Assembly (NCBI GenBank): GCA_025890175.1
Contig: JANPYM010000020.1
Location: forward strand, 262,359-326,358
Length of the DNA: 64,000 nucleotides
Origin: Ciborinia camelliae
Lineage: Eukaryota; Ascomycota; Leotiomycetes; Helotiales; Sclerotiniaceae
Direction: 5' to 3'
The stretch's first letter is position 1. Each line of letters begins with the position of its first letter. The position numbers and the translations under genes were made by a program. Under the pieces are notes generated by a model that worked only from the letters and a program-made list of their open reading frames with translations, did not search any database and was not told where the DNA came from. This document shows positions 23,774 to 35,760 of the stretch, in pieces.

Positions 23774-26214
23774 TCGAAACGATCATTACTCTTCGGTCAT
23801 GATATAATACTGCACTTCTGTGTCTGGAGTTCACCAGTCCGATTAGTGGCGCTTTGTTAATTGAATAGGTACCTTAACGTGAGCATGGTTTATTTACTCG
23901 TGTAACGTCACGTCTTTTTTCCAAGACCCTCGTTTTGCTGGGATGGGATATATCATGTCATTTAGATATACGGCAACTCGGTCGGAGAAATTTAAATATC
24001 TGGGACCAGTGGGGTGGGATGGGATAGGATAGGGCAGTAAGGTACCCTCTCTGGCGTAGGGCCTTTCTTTTGATTTCATCATCTGATGATCGGGTTGGAA
24101 ATATATGTACATAGGTAGGCTATGTATTGGTGGAGATTTATTACTATACTTGTGTGGAGCTGAAGATTCGCCGCGCGATTGGAATACGTGGGAATTAAAT
24201 GGGTTGGAGGTCCTTGGGGTGTTGGTGTTGGTGTTGGTGTATGCATATTTCTATCTACCTACCTACCTACCTACCGGGACTATAGTAAAGATGGCCCGGT
24301 TGATTGGTCGTCTTGTCCCAGTATTCCCTAGGGGCCTCGGCTGATACCTACGTCATGTTGAACGGATATTTTGTCGATATGCAATGTGCATGCCAAAGCT
24401 GGGAAAAGGATGGTTTGTCGGATTATTATTCGTCGGGTCTGTTCTGGTCTTGTCGTTGTTATCCCGGGCTTGGTGGTTTGAGATGGATATGGCTGACTGG
24501 ATTCTTGGATGTTGGATGGACCGTCGGGTGCACATAATGCCTTTTTGGGGGGGGGGAGGCCCAACCAACGTAAGTGTACACGGTTTCTCGTTCCCCTCAA
24601 AGCAAGTAGAGGCGAGTTCTATATATCATATATGTATGTAAAATACTCGGCATTTGTGAAGATCATCCTGAACTTTCGACCTTTCGATTCATATAAAATC
24701 ATTTTGGTGCTGGTGCTCCTCCTCCTCCTCCTCCTCCCTCTTCTTCTTTTTCTTCTTCTTCTTATCCTTGGCTTGTTGCTTCTTGGAACCTATTTGCGGT
24801 TTCTTGTTATAGTTGGTCAGTGGGGGCCCTCAATATCGAAGTCGAAGTCGAATACAGAAAGTGCTGTACAGTAATACTTATCGTATATCGATAAGTGGCT
24901 CTTCATATTCAAAGACAACTCTTAGACTTAACGCCGTCTATTTCATCGCATCATCCTTCATAGTCTCTTGTCCATCCACCAATGGCGATGTATAGTGAAG
25001 TGAGTGGTTTTAACAATTCCTCTTTGTTCGGGGAATCTAATCAGCTCCCTTACATGCCGATAGCGCAATAGGCTTTGGTATGGCCCATTTTGCTAGCCTT
25101 AATTATGTACTGCGTATACAAGAGAACACTTTCGTCATCATTGTATAACTTTGTCCTGTGCGTGTTGATCAGGGTGGGATTTTCTCGCTCAATGACGAGA
25201 TACTTCATTGGCAGATGCGATGGATAACTAGATTGCAATGTTATTTCCATGGTGGTGGGCTGGATTGATGTTGCAGTGGGACTATGACATCCTGTTCAAT
25301 CCACCGTGACTCAAGATCCAGATTTTCTCGGAATCTCGTCTGTGGTGTTCAGTGTCAGTTGTTCCTGTCGCATGTCACCAATTTATTGCTGGAACATCTA
25401 CGTATCGATCTTCTGCCTATGGCATCGACGCGAACGATGCCAACGTTCCCAAGAAAATTGACCGGAAGGACCGTTTTTGTTTGCCGGTCGAGGTGGTGCT
25501 TGCTGGATAGAGTGGGTGTGGAGAATCAGGGATGGCGAAATTAAAATTCCCCTTTTTCTCCTTTTTCTTCTTTTTCTTTCCTTCCGATGGGTGTCGCAGC
25601 CAGAAGGCTGACACATGCGCTTCACCCTCTCATCCTGTGCTGGGGCATAAGCGAACGAATGATGAAGCGCTCGGAAAAGATGACGGTGGGGTTCTTGACC
25701 ATCCTTGTCCGCGCACGCATTCCGCGTCGGGAACGGCAGCGCGCAGCGCAGTGCAGCGTGTTCTCTTCGCTCCCCTCCCCCCCCCTTTTTATAGTGGGGA
25801 GTCGAGCCCGTTTTGGCCTGGCCTGCCTGCTTGGTGATGCAATGCGGTTTGTGCGCGTCTTGCTGGGTGATTCTTAAATCTATAGCCTTGTTCATTCATA
25901 CCTAACGTGTGATGCTTGCTCGCGTTGTGAAGTGAAGAGAAGAGTTGCGCGGTTGGATGGTGGGGGGGGTCACTCTTGCTCTTGCTCTTGCTCTCGCTCT
26001 TGCTCTTGCTCTGATTCGCCTTCTTGGCGATCACAGTGTGCAGTGTGCAGTGCAGTGGAGTGCGATAGATATATAATTCATATCGCATCACCCTCTCTCT
26101 CTACTATAGATGGACCTCGTGGATCATACATATCTCCAATCCGAATTCGTTTTCTTTCTCCCTCCTTTCCTCCTTTCTGTGAGAACCACTTAGTTTAGTT
26201 TGGTGTCGTTTACT

Positions 26215-26270
26215 TTACTTTACTTTACTTTATTTTGCCTCGTTTTACCTCGTTTTACCTCGTTTTACGA
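26215..26270. repeat. CTTTA and CCTCGTTTTA tandem repeats
   Basis: Tandem cttta units followed by three cctcgtttta decamers. Confidence 0.85.
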
Positions 26271-26864
26271 AATTACTTCTGCGGGTTTATTTGTTTTCTG
26301 GGGTGATCGATAGATAGATATATCTGATAATTCGCATTCGTGAGAGAGAGAGCACGAGGGTATATTTATATTTATATTTATATTCGCAACCTAGCTACCT
26401 CTCTTCATTCTCGTATCCTCGACGCTCAGTGTTCGGATTCGCTATCGGAATCAGAATCGGAATTTAGTCGCGTCTCGTCTCGTCTCGCTTTGCTGTATGT
26501 ATGTACCTAGGTATGTTACATTATGTTTGATCGATCGATCGATCGATCTTTCTGAACTGTCTGCATTTCTTCTTCACGCTTGGTCTGGGATGGTCTTGGG
26601 TCTGAATTGGAATGGAATTGGAATCGAATTGGAATTGATCATTTATTAATCATTTCTTTAGCGTGGCGGACGGAACTTGGCTCGCTTGGATTAGCTCGTC
26701 TCCTCGATCTTTTCATCCTTTTGGCCCTTTTGGCTCTTCATCCTTCTAGATAAGAGTTCCGAGGAATAGGAAGGAATAGGAAGGAATAGAAATTGGAAGG
26801 AATAGGAAGGAATCAGAAGGAAGAGGAACAGGAAGGAATAGGAGGGAATCAGAAGCCTCACACC

Positions 26865-27086
26865 ATGCAACAAAATACCATCATCATGATCGCCTTTGGT
26901 ATCCTCAGCTGTCTGATTGCGTTGCTGGGATTGACGTTGTCGTTTTTGGGGTGGAGGGGTGGGAGGGCTGGGAGGGGGGAGAAGGGGGAGAGGGGGGATG
27001 GGGAGAGGGAGGGGGAGAGGGAGGGGGTTGGTGGGGATGTGGAGAAGGGGGAGGGAGAGGGAGAGGGAGGAGGAGGAGGATCTTGA
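26865..27086 (+). CDS. Candidate 73-aa single-TM microprotein with Gly/Glu-rich tail
   Basis: The ATG at 26865 has good context (cacaccATGc). The peptide begins MQQNTIIMIAFGILSC, has one hydrophobic helix (about residues 5-29) and then LGWR. An Arg/Gly/Glu tail follows, encoded by a purine-rich GGGAGA tract to TGA at 27084-27086. The first 31 residues match the isolated ORF at 12384-12554: T-I-I, F-G-I, G-L-x-L and L-G-(Y/W)-R at the same positions. The tail is probably repeat-derived and not conserved. The frame is open upstream to 26793, but that part is GGAATAGGAAGGAAT repeat. Function is unknown, with no secretion signal cleavage site evident. Confidence 0.45.
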   Translation: MQQNTIIMIAFGILSCLIALLGLTLSFLGWRGGRAGRGEKGERGDGEREGEREGVGGDVEKGEGEGEGGGGGS

Positions 27087-27204
27087 AGGTTGGTTTTCTG
27101 TTTTTTTTTCTTTTTCTTCTCTTTTCTTCTCTTCTCTTCTTTTGCCGTGTCTTGTCTTACCCCATCTCATTTCACCTCATCTCATCTCATCCGCGAGATC
27201 TATT

Positions 27205-27288
27205 ATTATATATCATCATCATATATCATCATCATATATCATCATCATATATCATCATCATATATCATCATCATATATTCTATCATAT
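27205..27288. repeat. 15-bp ATATATCATCATCAT repeat
   Basis: Five near-perfect units. Confidence 0.9.
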
Positions 27289-27465
27289 ATTCTATCAACA
27301 TATGGTCTGGGTCGGGGTTTGCGTCTGGGTCTGGCTGGCTCCTAGCCTACTAGGACTCGGACTCGGATTCGAGGTTTCTTTCTTGTTTGTTTGCTTGCTT
27401 GTTTGCTTGTTTGTTCGCTGGTTTGCTTACTTATTTATATATATATATATAGCGTCTTCTTCGAA

Positions 27466-27585
27466 TTAGATGGGTTGGATTGAATAGAATGGGTTGGATT
27501 GGATGGGTTGGATTGGATGGGTTGGATTGGATGGGTTGGATTGGATGGGTTGGATTGGATGGGTTGGATTGGATGGGATGGAATA
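27466..27585. repeat. 14-bp TGGATTGGATGGGT repeat
   Basis: About eight copies, the central ones perfect. Confidence 0.9.
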
Positions 27586-28678
27586 AATGTTTTTTAGAAG
27601 AAGAAGAAAAAAGAGAAAAATTATTTTCTATTTTATAGAGTTCATTTAGTTTGTCTTGTTGTTCTATATTTCTAAAGTATATATTTCTACTATAAAATAA
27701 ATATCTACTAATTCCATCTCCGAAGCATACCAACTCGATTCTATTCTGTTTTACCACACAAATGCATACATGTTTCGAGCTTAGTTCACATTGTAATCCC
27801 GCTCCCGCTCCGACTTATTTTCCAGAAAGATCCGAGATCCGAGATTGAGAGATGCGGAATATGATGATGATGATGGCTGTGAGAAAGGAAGGAGCCTTTT
27901 GCGTTTCTTTGGCGTTGTTTGAATTATGTATCGCGGTAGGTGTTAATTAGATATTATTGATTAATTTATATAGGTAGATGATCATTATCCAATTTCTTTC
28001 GCCTTCAGGTTCTTCGTCTATCGCCATTTATATCGCAGGAATATTTATCCCCCCTTTCTCTTCTAAGCGAGTTTTTTCATTTATGGCTGGTTCTCGCGAT
28101 ATCATATTCATATATGAACACTATTAGTACATTCGTTTAATTTCGATAATTAGGCAGTATTTATCTACGAGCCAGTGGTTGGTTGTATATTGTTGTGAAA
28201 TTTCGCATTCGTACTATGAGTTAATTAATCGGGTAATTATGTGAAAATGATATACTATCGAATTGCGTAAAGGCCTGGGGGCAAAAATCAATACATTTTG
28301 CCCGGAAGTTTTTTTCCGATGTGTATTGAGAGGTACCTAATTAACCGGTATCTACCTTGGTAGGTAGGCATCTGGATCTATATGTAGGTATTAGAATCTC
28401 GCCATGTGATACTCCGGGGGTTAAAACTTCCTGGTGGATGTAACCCGCAACGCTGCATATCGATTCGGCTAAATCATCAATAATAAAACGTACCCCTCAT
28501 TTCCTTACATCCGAGAATCGAGGTGATTCTTCTGAACTCCATGAGTGTAAGATTACAGTTGTGCACGTCATATTAGATATATATATATTATAGATCAGAA
28601 TGGAATGTTGCCCGAATTAATTACCTATTATCTGTTTTAAATATTCAATCCATCAAGTAATTCGAATAGATATTCAAA

Positions 28679-30547
28679 ATGTCTACAGCTCGGAGCAAAT
28701 GGACAACCATCCTAACACTTTTTCTTTCCCATCTCTCGCTTAACCTCAGTACCAATATGCAAGGTGTACAAGGCAAAATTCTTTGGTCCCGTCAGCCGGC
28801 TCGGTGGGAAAATATCATCAAGACGGCTTATCCGGTGGGAAATGGTCAATTGGCTGGTACGTCAAGTCTGACGACAATCCCAACGACATCCCTCAAACAT
28901 TTATACATTTATACATGACAAGGCCATCCATAAGCAAGCTAAAGAAAACCCAACACAGCCCTACCATTCGGCGCCCCCGGATACGAAAAACTCAGTCTCA
29001 ACCGCGATACATTATGGAGCGGCGGACCCTTCTCCCACACCCAATATCGAGGAGGAAATCCCCCATCCTCCGTCGCGTCCGCCATCCCCGGGATCCGGGC
29101 GTGGATTTTTCAACACGGCACCGGCAATGTTTCGACGCTGATGGGCGATGATGAGTATTATGGTAGCTATCGGGTTTTGGGGAATTTATCCGTGGTGCTG
29201 ATGGGGATTGGGGATGGGGCTGTCACGAATTATCAACGGGTTTTGGATTTGGAGAGGGCGATTCATCGGACGACTTTCAGGACTGCAAATTCTTCGTTGG
29301 TGACGTTTGTGGCTCTCTTCTGTTCTGTTTGGTTCGGAATTGTGGGTTTGTGTTTATGTTTATGTTTATTGCTGACGATCATGATCTAGGGCGGTTTATT
29401 GCTCGTCTCCGGATAGTGTGTGTGTCTATGAAGTTAATTCAACAACCACACTTCCGAGAATCGAGGTTCATTTTGATAATGAACAATCGGATAGCAAGCT
29501 CATTAAAGCATCGTGCTCTACATCTTTGAAATCGGCGATGTTTAGTGGCATCACTCAATCGGATATAGGTATGATCTACAAGGCCGAAGCGCGAGTTCTG
29601 GAATCCGTGGAATCGGTCTTGTGTTCCAATATCACGGGGATTCTTAGGATAACGCCCTATCATAATCAACGTTCTCTGTCTTTGGTTATTTCAGCGGGCA
29701 CCAATTATGATGCTACGAAAGGGACAGCTGCATATAATTACTCGTTCAAAGGAGAAGATCCTGGATCATACGTTTCGGATAGCGTGACAAGAGCAGCATT
29801 AAAAACGAGTAAAATCCTCAAGGACAACCATATATCCGATTTTTCCACCCTCATGAACACTTTCACACTGAATCTACCCGATCCTCTCCAATCAGCCCAA
29901 AAAGAAACCGCAACCTTAATCGCAGCATACAATACAACAAACAACACCCACAGCGATCCATGGCTCGAAAATCTTCTCTTCGATTATAGTCGCTACCTCT
30001 TCATAAGCTCCTCGCGAACAAACTCTCTCCCGCCCAATCTCCAAGGTAAATGGGCGTATAGTCTCAGCAACGCCTGGAGCGCCGACTATCACGCCAACAT
30101 CAATCTCCAAATGAATCATTGGGTGGGCGTGCAAACCGGACTCGGAGATTTGCATGACGCACTCTGGAGATACATGAGGGAAACATGGGCGCCGCGTGGA
30201 GCCGAAACGGCGCGCCTTCTCTACGATGCTCCGGGCTGGGTCGTCCACGATGAAGTCAATATTTTCGGGCATACGGGCATGAAAACGGGCGAGGAATCGT
30301 GGGCCGATTATCCCGTCGCCAATGCCTGGTTGATGCAACATGTGGCGGATTATTATGATTATCAGAGGAACGTGACGTGGTTGAGGGAGACGGGATATCC
30401 GTTGATGAAAGCGGTGGCGGAGTTTTGGCTGAGTCAACTTCAGGTTGATGGATATTTTCACGATGGCTCGTTGGTGGTGAATCCTTGTTCTTCTCCGGAA
30501 CATGGGCCTGTTAGTATTCCTCTTCCTGCTCTGGCTTCACTTTGATC

Positions 30548-30583
<36 letters not shown>

Positions 30584-31434
30584 TAATTCATTCATCTTTT
30601 CTTTTCTTGTCGTAGACTACCTTCGGTTGTTCACACTATCAACAACTAATCCATTCCCTCTTCATCACCACCCTCCAAGCCTCCCGCATCCTCTCCCTAA
30701 ACCCCACCCTCCAAACCACGCTCTGGAAAATCCTCCCCGCCCTCGACAAAGGACTGCACATATCCCCCACAACCCTCCAAATCCAAGAATGGAAACTCCC
30801 GCTCCCTGCCCTCGAAAATAGTACGCATCGCCACCTCTCCCACTTAGTCGGTTGGTTTCCCGGCTCCTCTCTCTCGGCCTATCTCTCCGGCTACTCCAAC
30901 GCCAATCCCCCCACCAACACCTCCATCCCCATCTCCCACGCAATCCGCACCTCCCTCCTCGCCCGCGGTCCCGGAATCTCCGACTCCAACACCGGCTGGG
31001 AAAAAGTATGGCGCGCAGCCTGTTGGGCCCGCTTAAACGACACGCAGATGGCATACCGAGAACTCCGCTTAACGATCCAGGAAAATGTCGCCGGGAATGC
31101 ACTTAGCATGTATGACGGGATGAATGAACCGTTTCAGATTGATGCGAATTTTGGGTATGGGGGCGCCGTGTTGGCGCTGTTGATTGTGGATTTGCCCGTG
31201 GGGGTTAATGAGGGGGATGACGGTGGGCATGAGAAGAGAACCATAGTCCTTGGACCCGCGATCCCGAGGGAATGGGGCGCGGGACATGTCAAGGGGATGA
31301 GGGTTCGAGGGGGTGGAGTCCTAGATTTTGAATGGGATGGTGAGGGGATTGTGGGACGTGCGGTGTGGAAGATCATGATGGTGGGGATGGAGGATGTGAG
31401 GATTGTGAATATTCGAGGGGATGTTCTTGGGTAG
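28679..31434 (+). CDS. Secreted GH95 alpha-L-fucosidase
   Basis: Exons 28679-28856, 28959-29304, 29390-30509 and 30616-31434 give 820 aa with an intact frame. All three introns are GT-AG (103, 85 and 106 nt). A hydrophobic N-terminus (TTILTLFLSHLSLNL) fits a secretion signal. The N-terminal beta domain contains SLNRDTLWSGGP, and the (alpha/alpha)6 catalytic part follows. Residues matching the GH95 active site are all visible: the Asn pair in HANINLQMNHW (about 410), the general acid Glu in SPEHGP (about 543) and the Asp in QIDANFGY (about 723). Many N-glycosylation sequons are present. Known role: removal of alpha-1,2-L-fucose, for example from xyloglucan, outside the cell. Some GH95 enzymes prefer L-galactose, so exact specificity is open. 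Exon 4 is clearly GC-richer than neighbouring genes. Confidence 0.93.
30553..30583. repeat. (TA)n microsatellite inside GH95 intron 3
   Basis: About 15 TA units between donor and acceptor, next to the tactaattc branch-like site. Confidence 0.85.
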
Positions 31435-33603
31435 GTAGGTAGGATTGAAGAAAGAAGCTTATTTCGATTCAATTTACAAAACAAGGGAGTTTTCAATCCG
31501 AATAGCTAATCATATATCCTATCAAATCGGATTTTCTGGTAAAATCATATTGATTGTATACCTACATATCGATTTATAATGCAGGACAATTTTCATCGCC
31601 AAGTCTCTAAAACATTGATCATTTCCGGCGTCTCCCGTCTCATCACAAATACCTATTGCGAGCGAGCATATTCTTTTTCACACCTTCGAATTTCCACAAA
31701 TAATATTAATAAATATCGAGAGTATACTTACCACCATGTCTATCCTGTCGACACCAACAACTCCATAGAAGCAAGCGGGATGACCATAGACAAGAGGGCG
31801 ACCCAAGCAGAAAGGTAAAAGCCCCGAGGAAAAATCCGCGCCAATTCTTAGTTTCGTCAACCACAACCATAAACCTGTTCAAGATGAATTGGTAATCATC
31901 TCCGTACCAAATTCTTACGGAGTCTATGTGCGGGAAATTGTAAGTAACTACGAGACTATGGATTTGCAAGCTTGGAGACAAACAAATATTGAGATAATAG
32001 TCTTAATCATTTTTTCAATAATAGCAAGAAACTTGTTGAACTTTAGCATCTCATCTCATCTCCAATAATACAGAAAAAATCACAAGACGACAGACAATAA
32101 CTAAAGCAAACAAACAAACATGAAAACATATCTAAACCCATGCAGATAATATTTAATAGCATTAAAGTACAAATTATCCTGATATATGCAAATCCTTAGA
32201 TATTTGTTGTAAAAACACGTAAATGTTATACATTCACTATGTAAGGAATATGCTACGGATACAGAACTAGCGTGAAACGCTAATTCTGTATCCTGTAGCA
32301 TATAATCCCTACACGATTAATATAGATTATCATACACAATAATACAACAATATTATCTAAAATCTCCAGATAAATATAACTAAATATGCCTAACGTGCTC
32401 TTACTTCTAAAAACCGTAACTTAATTAGGTAGGTAGATCCGAACAAAACTTCCAATATCTCCGGGAACTAAGTAATTATCCCCCTCTCAACCAGCTTTAA
32501 ATCAGCCATAAATAGATGGCATTTATATTAGATACCATGATGGTAGTTAGTTGTACTATTAGATCACCAATATACAGAGTAGATGAACTTATCGCTTAGA
32601 AAGCGTTTCCTAAGAATAGTTACCATACACTACCTACCTACCTACAAATCCACGAGAGAATTCTCTGCCTGTCAGTATCCAACTACCAGGCAATCTAACC
32701 CATGTTATCTAATCTAACCACCAAGCTATGTCTTCACTCTTCAGTTCCAGGTATTGAGACGGGATTATTGAATGATTTTTTTAATTTGATTTTCTATGTC
32801 TTTTATGCTGGAGTGTGTAATTAATGAATGATTCAGATGTGCCTACCTACCTATTTATATAAAGGAGATAATTGAGAATTAGAAAAACGAGATAATATAG
32901 TAGTAATCTTAGTAGACATTCAAATTGTTGGAAATATTGAAATATTGAAATATCAATACTTCATAGGTACCTAACTAATATTAGATAAGATGTTACTACA
33001 TCACCTAAGCACCTACACCTGCATATATAGAACATCCCAATCGAGTAATTTATAAGAAACTGGTGACATGAGATGGGATGGGATAACATAGTTGATCAAT
33101 CGATAGGTAATTGTAAAGAGAGCAAGAAAGCAAAGGCTAAAACCATTACATAAGTAAGTAGGTGTCCATACTAGACAACCAAGTTTTCTTTAAAAAATTG
33201 AAGAGGTAAATGACTAAGTAAGTATATTAGATGACCGGGAGAGAACGTTATTATATGAGATGGATTTAGAGACTGAAAGATACTATTTAAGTGATTGACA
33301 TGGAATAGCTTTAGAAATCCAAGATAGAGATACTAAAGGTACCTAATCTCATGCCGAAAGCTGCCATGTATAAGACCAGAACTTCGAGCAATCAACCAAT
33401 CTATACACTTTCAAATGAACAAATAACAAACAACAAACAAAAATATCAAAAAAGATAATACCAAATATTAAACGTCCCTACTCGAGGGCCGAGGTAAATT
33501 ATTCATTTATCCAAATATAAGAAGAAGAAAAGCATCCTAGGGTATCTATCCATCTATTGCAATGCTAACGCCAGCTGGGAAATGTCATCAAAAATTCCCA
33601 AAA
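31435..33603. other. AT-rich intergenic with one strong hairpin
   Basis: About 2.2 kb without a gene, between the fucosidase and the convergent AT-hook gene. Apart from the hairpin at 32244-32311 and GGTAGGTA motifs, nothing is seen. Confidence 0.6.
32244..32311. repeat. Near-perfect inverted repeat / hairpin
   Basis: Arms of about 30 bp around a 3-base GAA centre. The core ATGCTAC-GGATACAGAA-TAGCGT pairs with ACGCTA-TTCTGTATCC-GTAGCAT, with one mismatch and a one-base bulge. It could be a miniature foldback element or an RNA hairpin. Confidence 0.7.
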
Positions 33604-35286
33604 TCAATAGCCCGCCCGCTTAATGCGAGGCGGAACAACACGTCCACCAATCATCTCCTTCTCTCCACCCAAGTCCCAAATCCGTTGCCACGCAGACTCT
33701 ACAGTCAAAGGGGTTTCGGTTCCGACTCCCGACGATGTCTCGGCGTTCTCATCTTCTTCCTCTTCATCGTAAATTTCAGCCTCGTGACCGCGAACCTTGG
33801 GCGGACGTCCAACACGTCCAGTTCCAACACGGCCAGTGCCAAAACGTCCAGCTGGACGAACTGGTGCCAACTCCCCAGTGAAGATATCCTTCACTTGGAG
33901 TTTGGTAGAGCCGGTAATTGGAAGGGCTGCACTCCTTTCCCCATGATGGAGATTTCGACGAACAAGGTAGAGACCTTCAGTTTTGTTCATATAGTCCTGC
34001 CATTGAGCATCTGTGGTCACCTGCTTGGTATATGGTGGATATTGAGCACGACCCACTTCGCGCAGTTCATTGACTAACTTTGAGCCCATAAATAGATCAG
34101 GGTGACGTTCCTCCAATATGTCTGCGAGAAGACCACCGATTCTGTAGACAAGACACTTTGCAATACGGGGTCCGGAACTCGGATCACCTTGGTCGGGGAT
34201 CTTAGTCTTTATATAGAGCTTATTCCATACTAGACTGGGGGTAATCTTCTTGACAGGAGTGCCAACTTCAATTTCCTCGATAATCAACGATACCAGCATG
34301 TCTAATTGATTGGTTTGTGCGTCGCAACTATCACTAATGGCAGGGGGAAGGTCTGGAATAATTGGAGAGTCGACAGCCATTGGCTCTGCTTCCGGCGTGA
34401 CATTTGTATAAGCTCTCTTATAAGCGTCCTGCTACAGTTAGTCTTATAAAAGCGAACATAAAACGGAGATACCTACAGGACATTCCTTCTTGAGGAGCTT
34501 GTAAATTTCAGTACGAGACCATTTCATGTCCTCGGCCTTCCCCTCTAACCTTACCCAAGTCTCCTGGCGAAACTGTGATAAAAGAAACAATGCATTTGCA
34601 TCTTTAGTCAAAACTTGGACCACCTCATCTTGTAACAATCCACGGCCATCTTCGCGAGCATACTATGATAAAGAATCAACCTTTGAATTATAGACCAATC
34701 TTGCAGAAAAATTTAAACTTACTTCCCAACATAGTTCAAGTAGGTCATCCTTAAACTCGCCATCAATTACACGCTCATAAAAATCGGTAACAAAATGCTT
34801 AAGTTCTGCACTTTCCACCATGGTGGTGAAGTGTGCGACATATTTTTGAGAAGGTTTAAGCTCAACGTGGAATTTAGTTGAAGTATCTTTAACGTAAAGA
34901 ATGATAGCTGAAAGCTCATCCCTCTCGTAAGAGAACTCTTCAAATTCAACTTGACATTGTGTCCCATTGGGTCTCTTAACTATCATAACATTAGATATTG
35001 ATTTGGATAAAAGATCAGTGAAAGAAATCAACTCACATTTATATCTTTCCGCATTATCTACCCAAAGCGTACCCTCAGCGTATAATTGCAGTCCAATGGC
35101 AGAATCGAATAAATTAGCAATGGTGCCATTTGGATGGTAGACTATAGTATCTTGAAGAACTAGCTTTGGGCCATCATCGACATCCATATTATCGACATTC
35201 TCCTCTGAAGAGTTGTTGCTTTGATGTTGTGCAGTGTCATATCCATCGAGTACTGTAGATGGGGAAGCATCTGCAGCTTCATTCAT
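33604..35286 (-). CDS. Putative nuclear protein with AT-hook; possible RFTS-like N-terminus
   Basis: Exons (minus) 35286-34723, 34662-34477 and 34428-33604 give 524 aa. Introns are 60 and 48 nt, both phase 0. The acidic N-terminus (about 50 aa) is followed by a beta-rich section starting LQDTIVYHPNGTIANLFD. That section resembles, by eye only, the replication-foci (RFTS-type) domain of chromatin proteins. The second half has a helical region (TPSLVWNKLYIKTKIP). It is followed by a Gly/Arg stretch with an AT-hook core (GRVGRPPKVRG), an acidic run and a basic C-terminus. An AT-hook implies binding to AT-rich DNA. The family is not firmly recognised, so heterochromatin or replication roles are inference. 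The gene is head to head with PUS4, with 474 bp between starts. Confidence 0.72.
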
Positions 35287-35760
35287 GGTTTCGTATTTAA
35301 CCTATCAATGCAAAGAGGAAATATTGCAAAATCTGACTCAATATCTTATTGCTCATAGATTCTTAATATTGGATGAAGAACTCTTATTCCTCAGATATAC
35401 ATTTGCGTGAAATAGGACCAAGCAATGACTTTGTTTGTTTCTTCTTCGAACTTATGCTCAAGCTCAAGTTCAAGCTATGGCTACTGTTTTGGGGAGAGGG
35501 AAGGGGATGATATTCGGGGGAATGATTATCCGGAGGCGGTGCCAAGATATTTATCAGACTAACCATACTGGGACTAAAGCCAGCGATAAAGGTCACATCA
35601 CATGCCGATAAGGACGCTTAGCTTCGCATTGACTTCTGCTGTGACTTCAAGCTTTCGCAAAAAAAGCTGGAGAATCTCAAGGCCAGTTCAAACGACCAAA
35701 TATCCAGTATCCCTATCAACAACATAAAACTAGCCGATGTCCCGACTTGCCTGGTGGACA
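35287..35760. promoter_or_regulatory. Divergent promoter of the AT-hook gene and PUS4
   Basis: 474 bp between two opposing starts. No TATA box is seen. An in-frame upstream ATG for PUS4 lies at 35737. Confidence 0.5.

Larger units (their letters stand above)
17800..26864. other. Long gene-poor intergenic DNA between samB and the second microprotein ORF
   Basis: About 9 kb without a convincing conserved gene. The first few kb could be the samB 5' leader and promoter. Present are GATGG, CTTGCTTGAA, TAATAA, GGTAGGTA, CCTCGTTTTA and (GATC)n tracts and two TACCTAGGTA palindromes (20936, 26504). Two weak small ORFs are listed separately. Pyrimidine-rich leader-like sequence occurs at about 21500-22080. 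Confidence 0.5.
27087..28678. other. Intergenic, repeats and GH95 promoter
   Basis: No gene seen. It holds two tandem arrays (listed separately), TTTGCTTG runs, (TA)n at about 27432-27452 and the AT-rich promoter and leader of the fucosidase gene. Confidence 0.6.

Noticed and set aside
29141..29389. Separate short gene
   Set aside because: It is exon 2 of the GH95 gene plus intron read-through.
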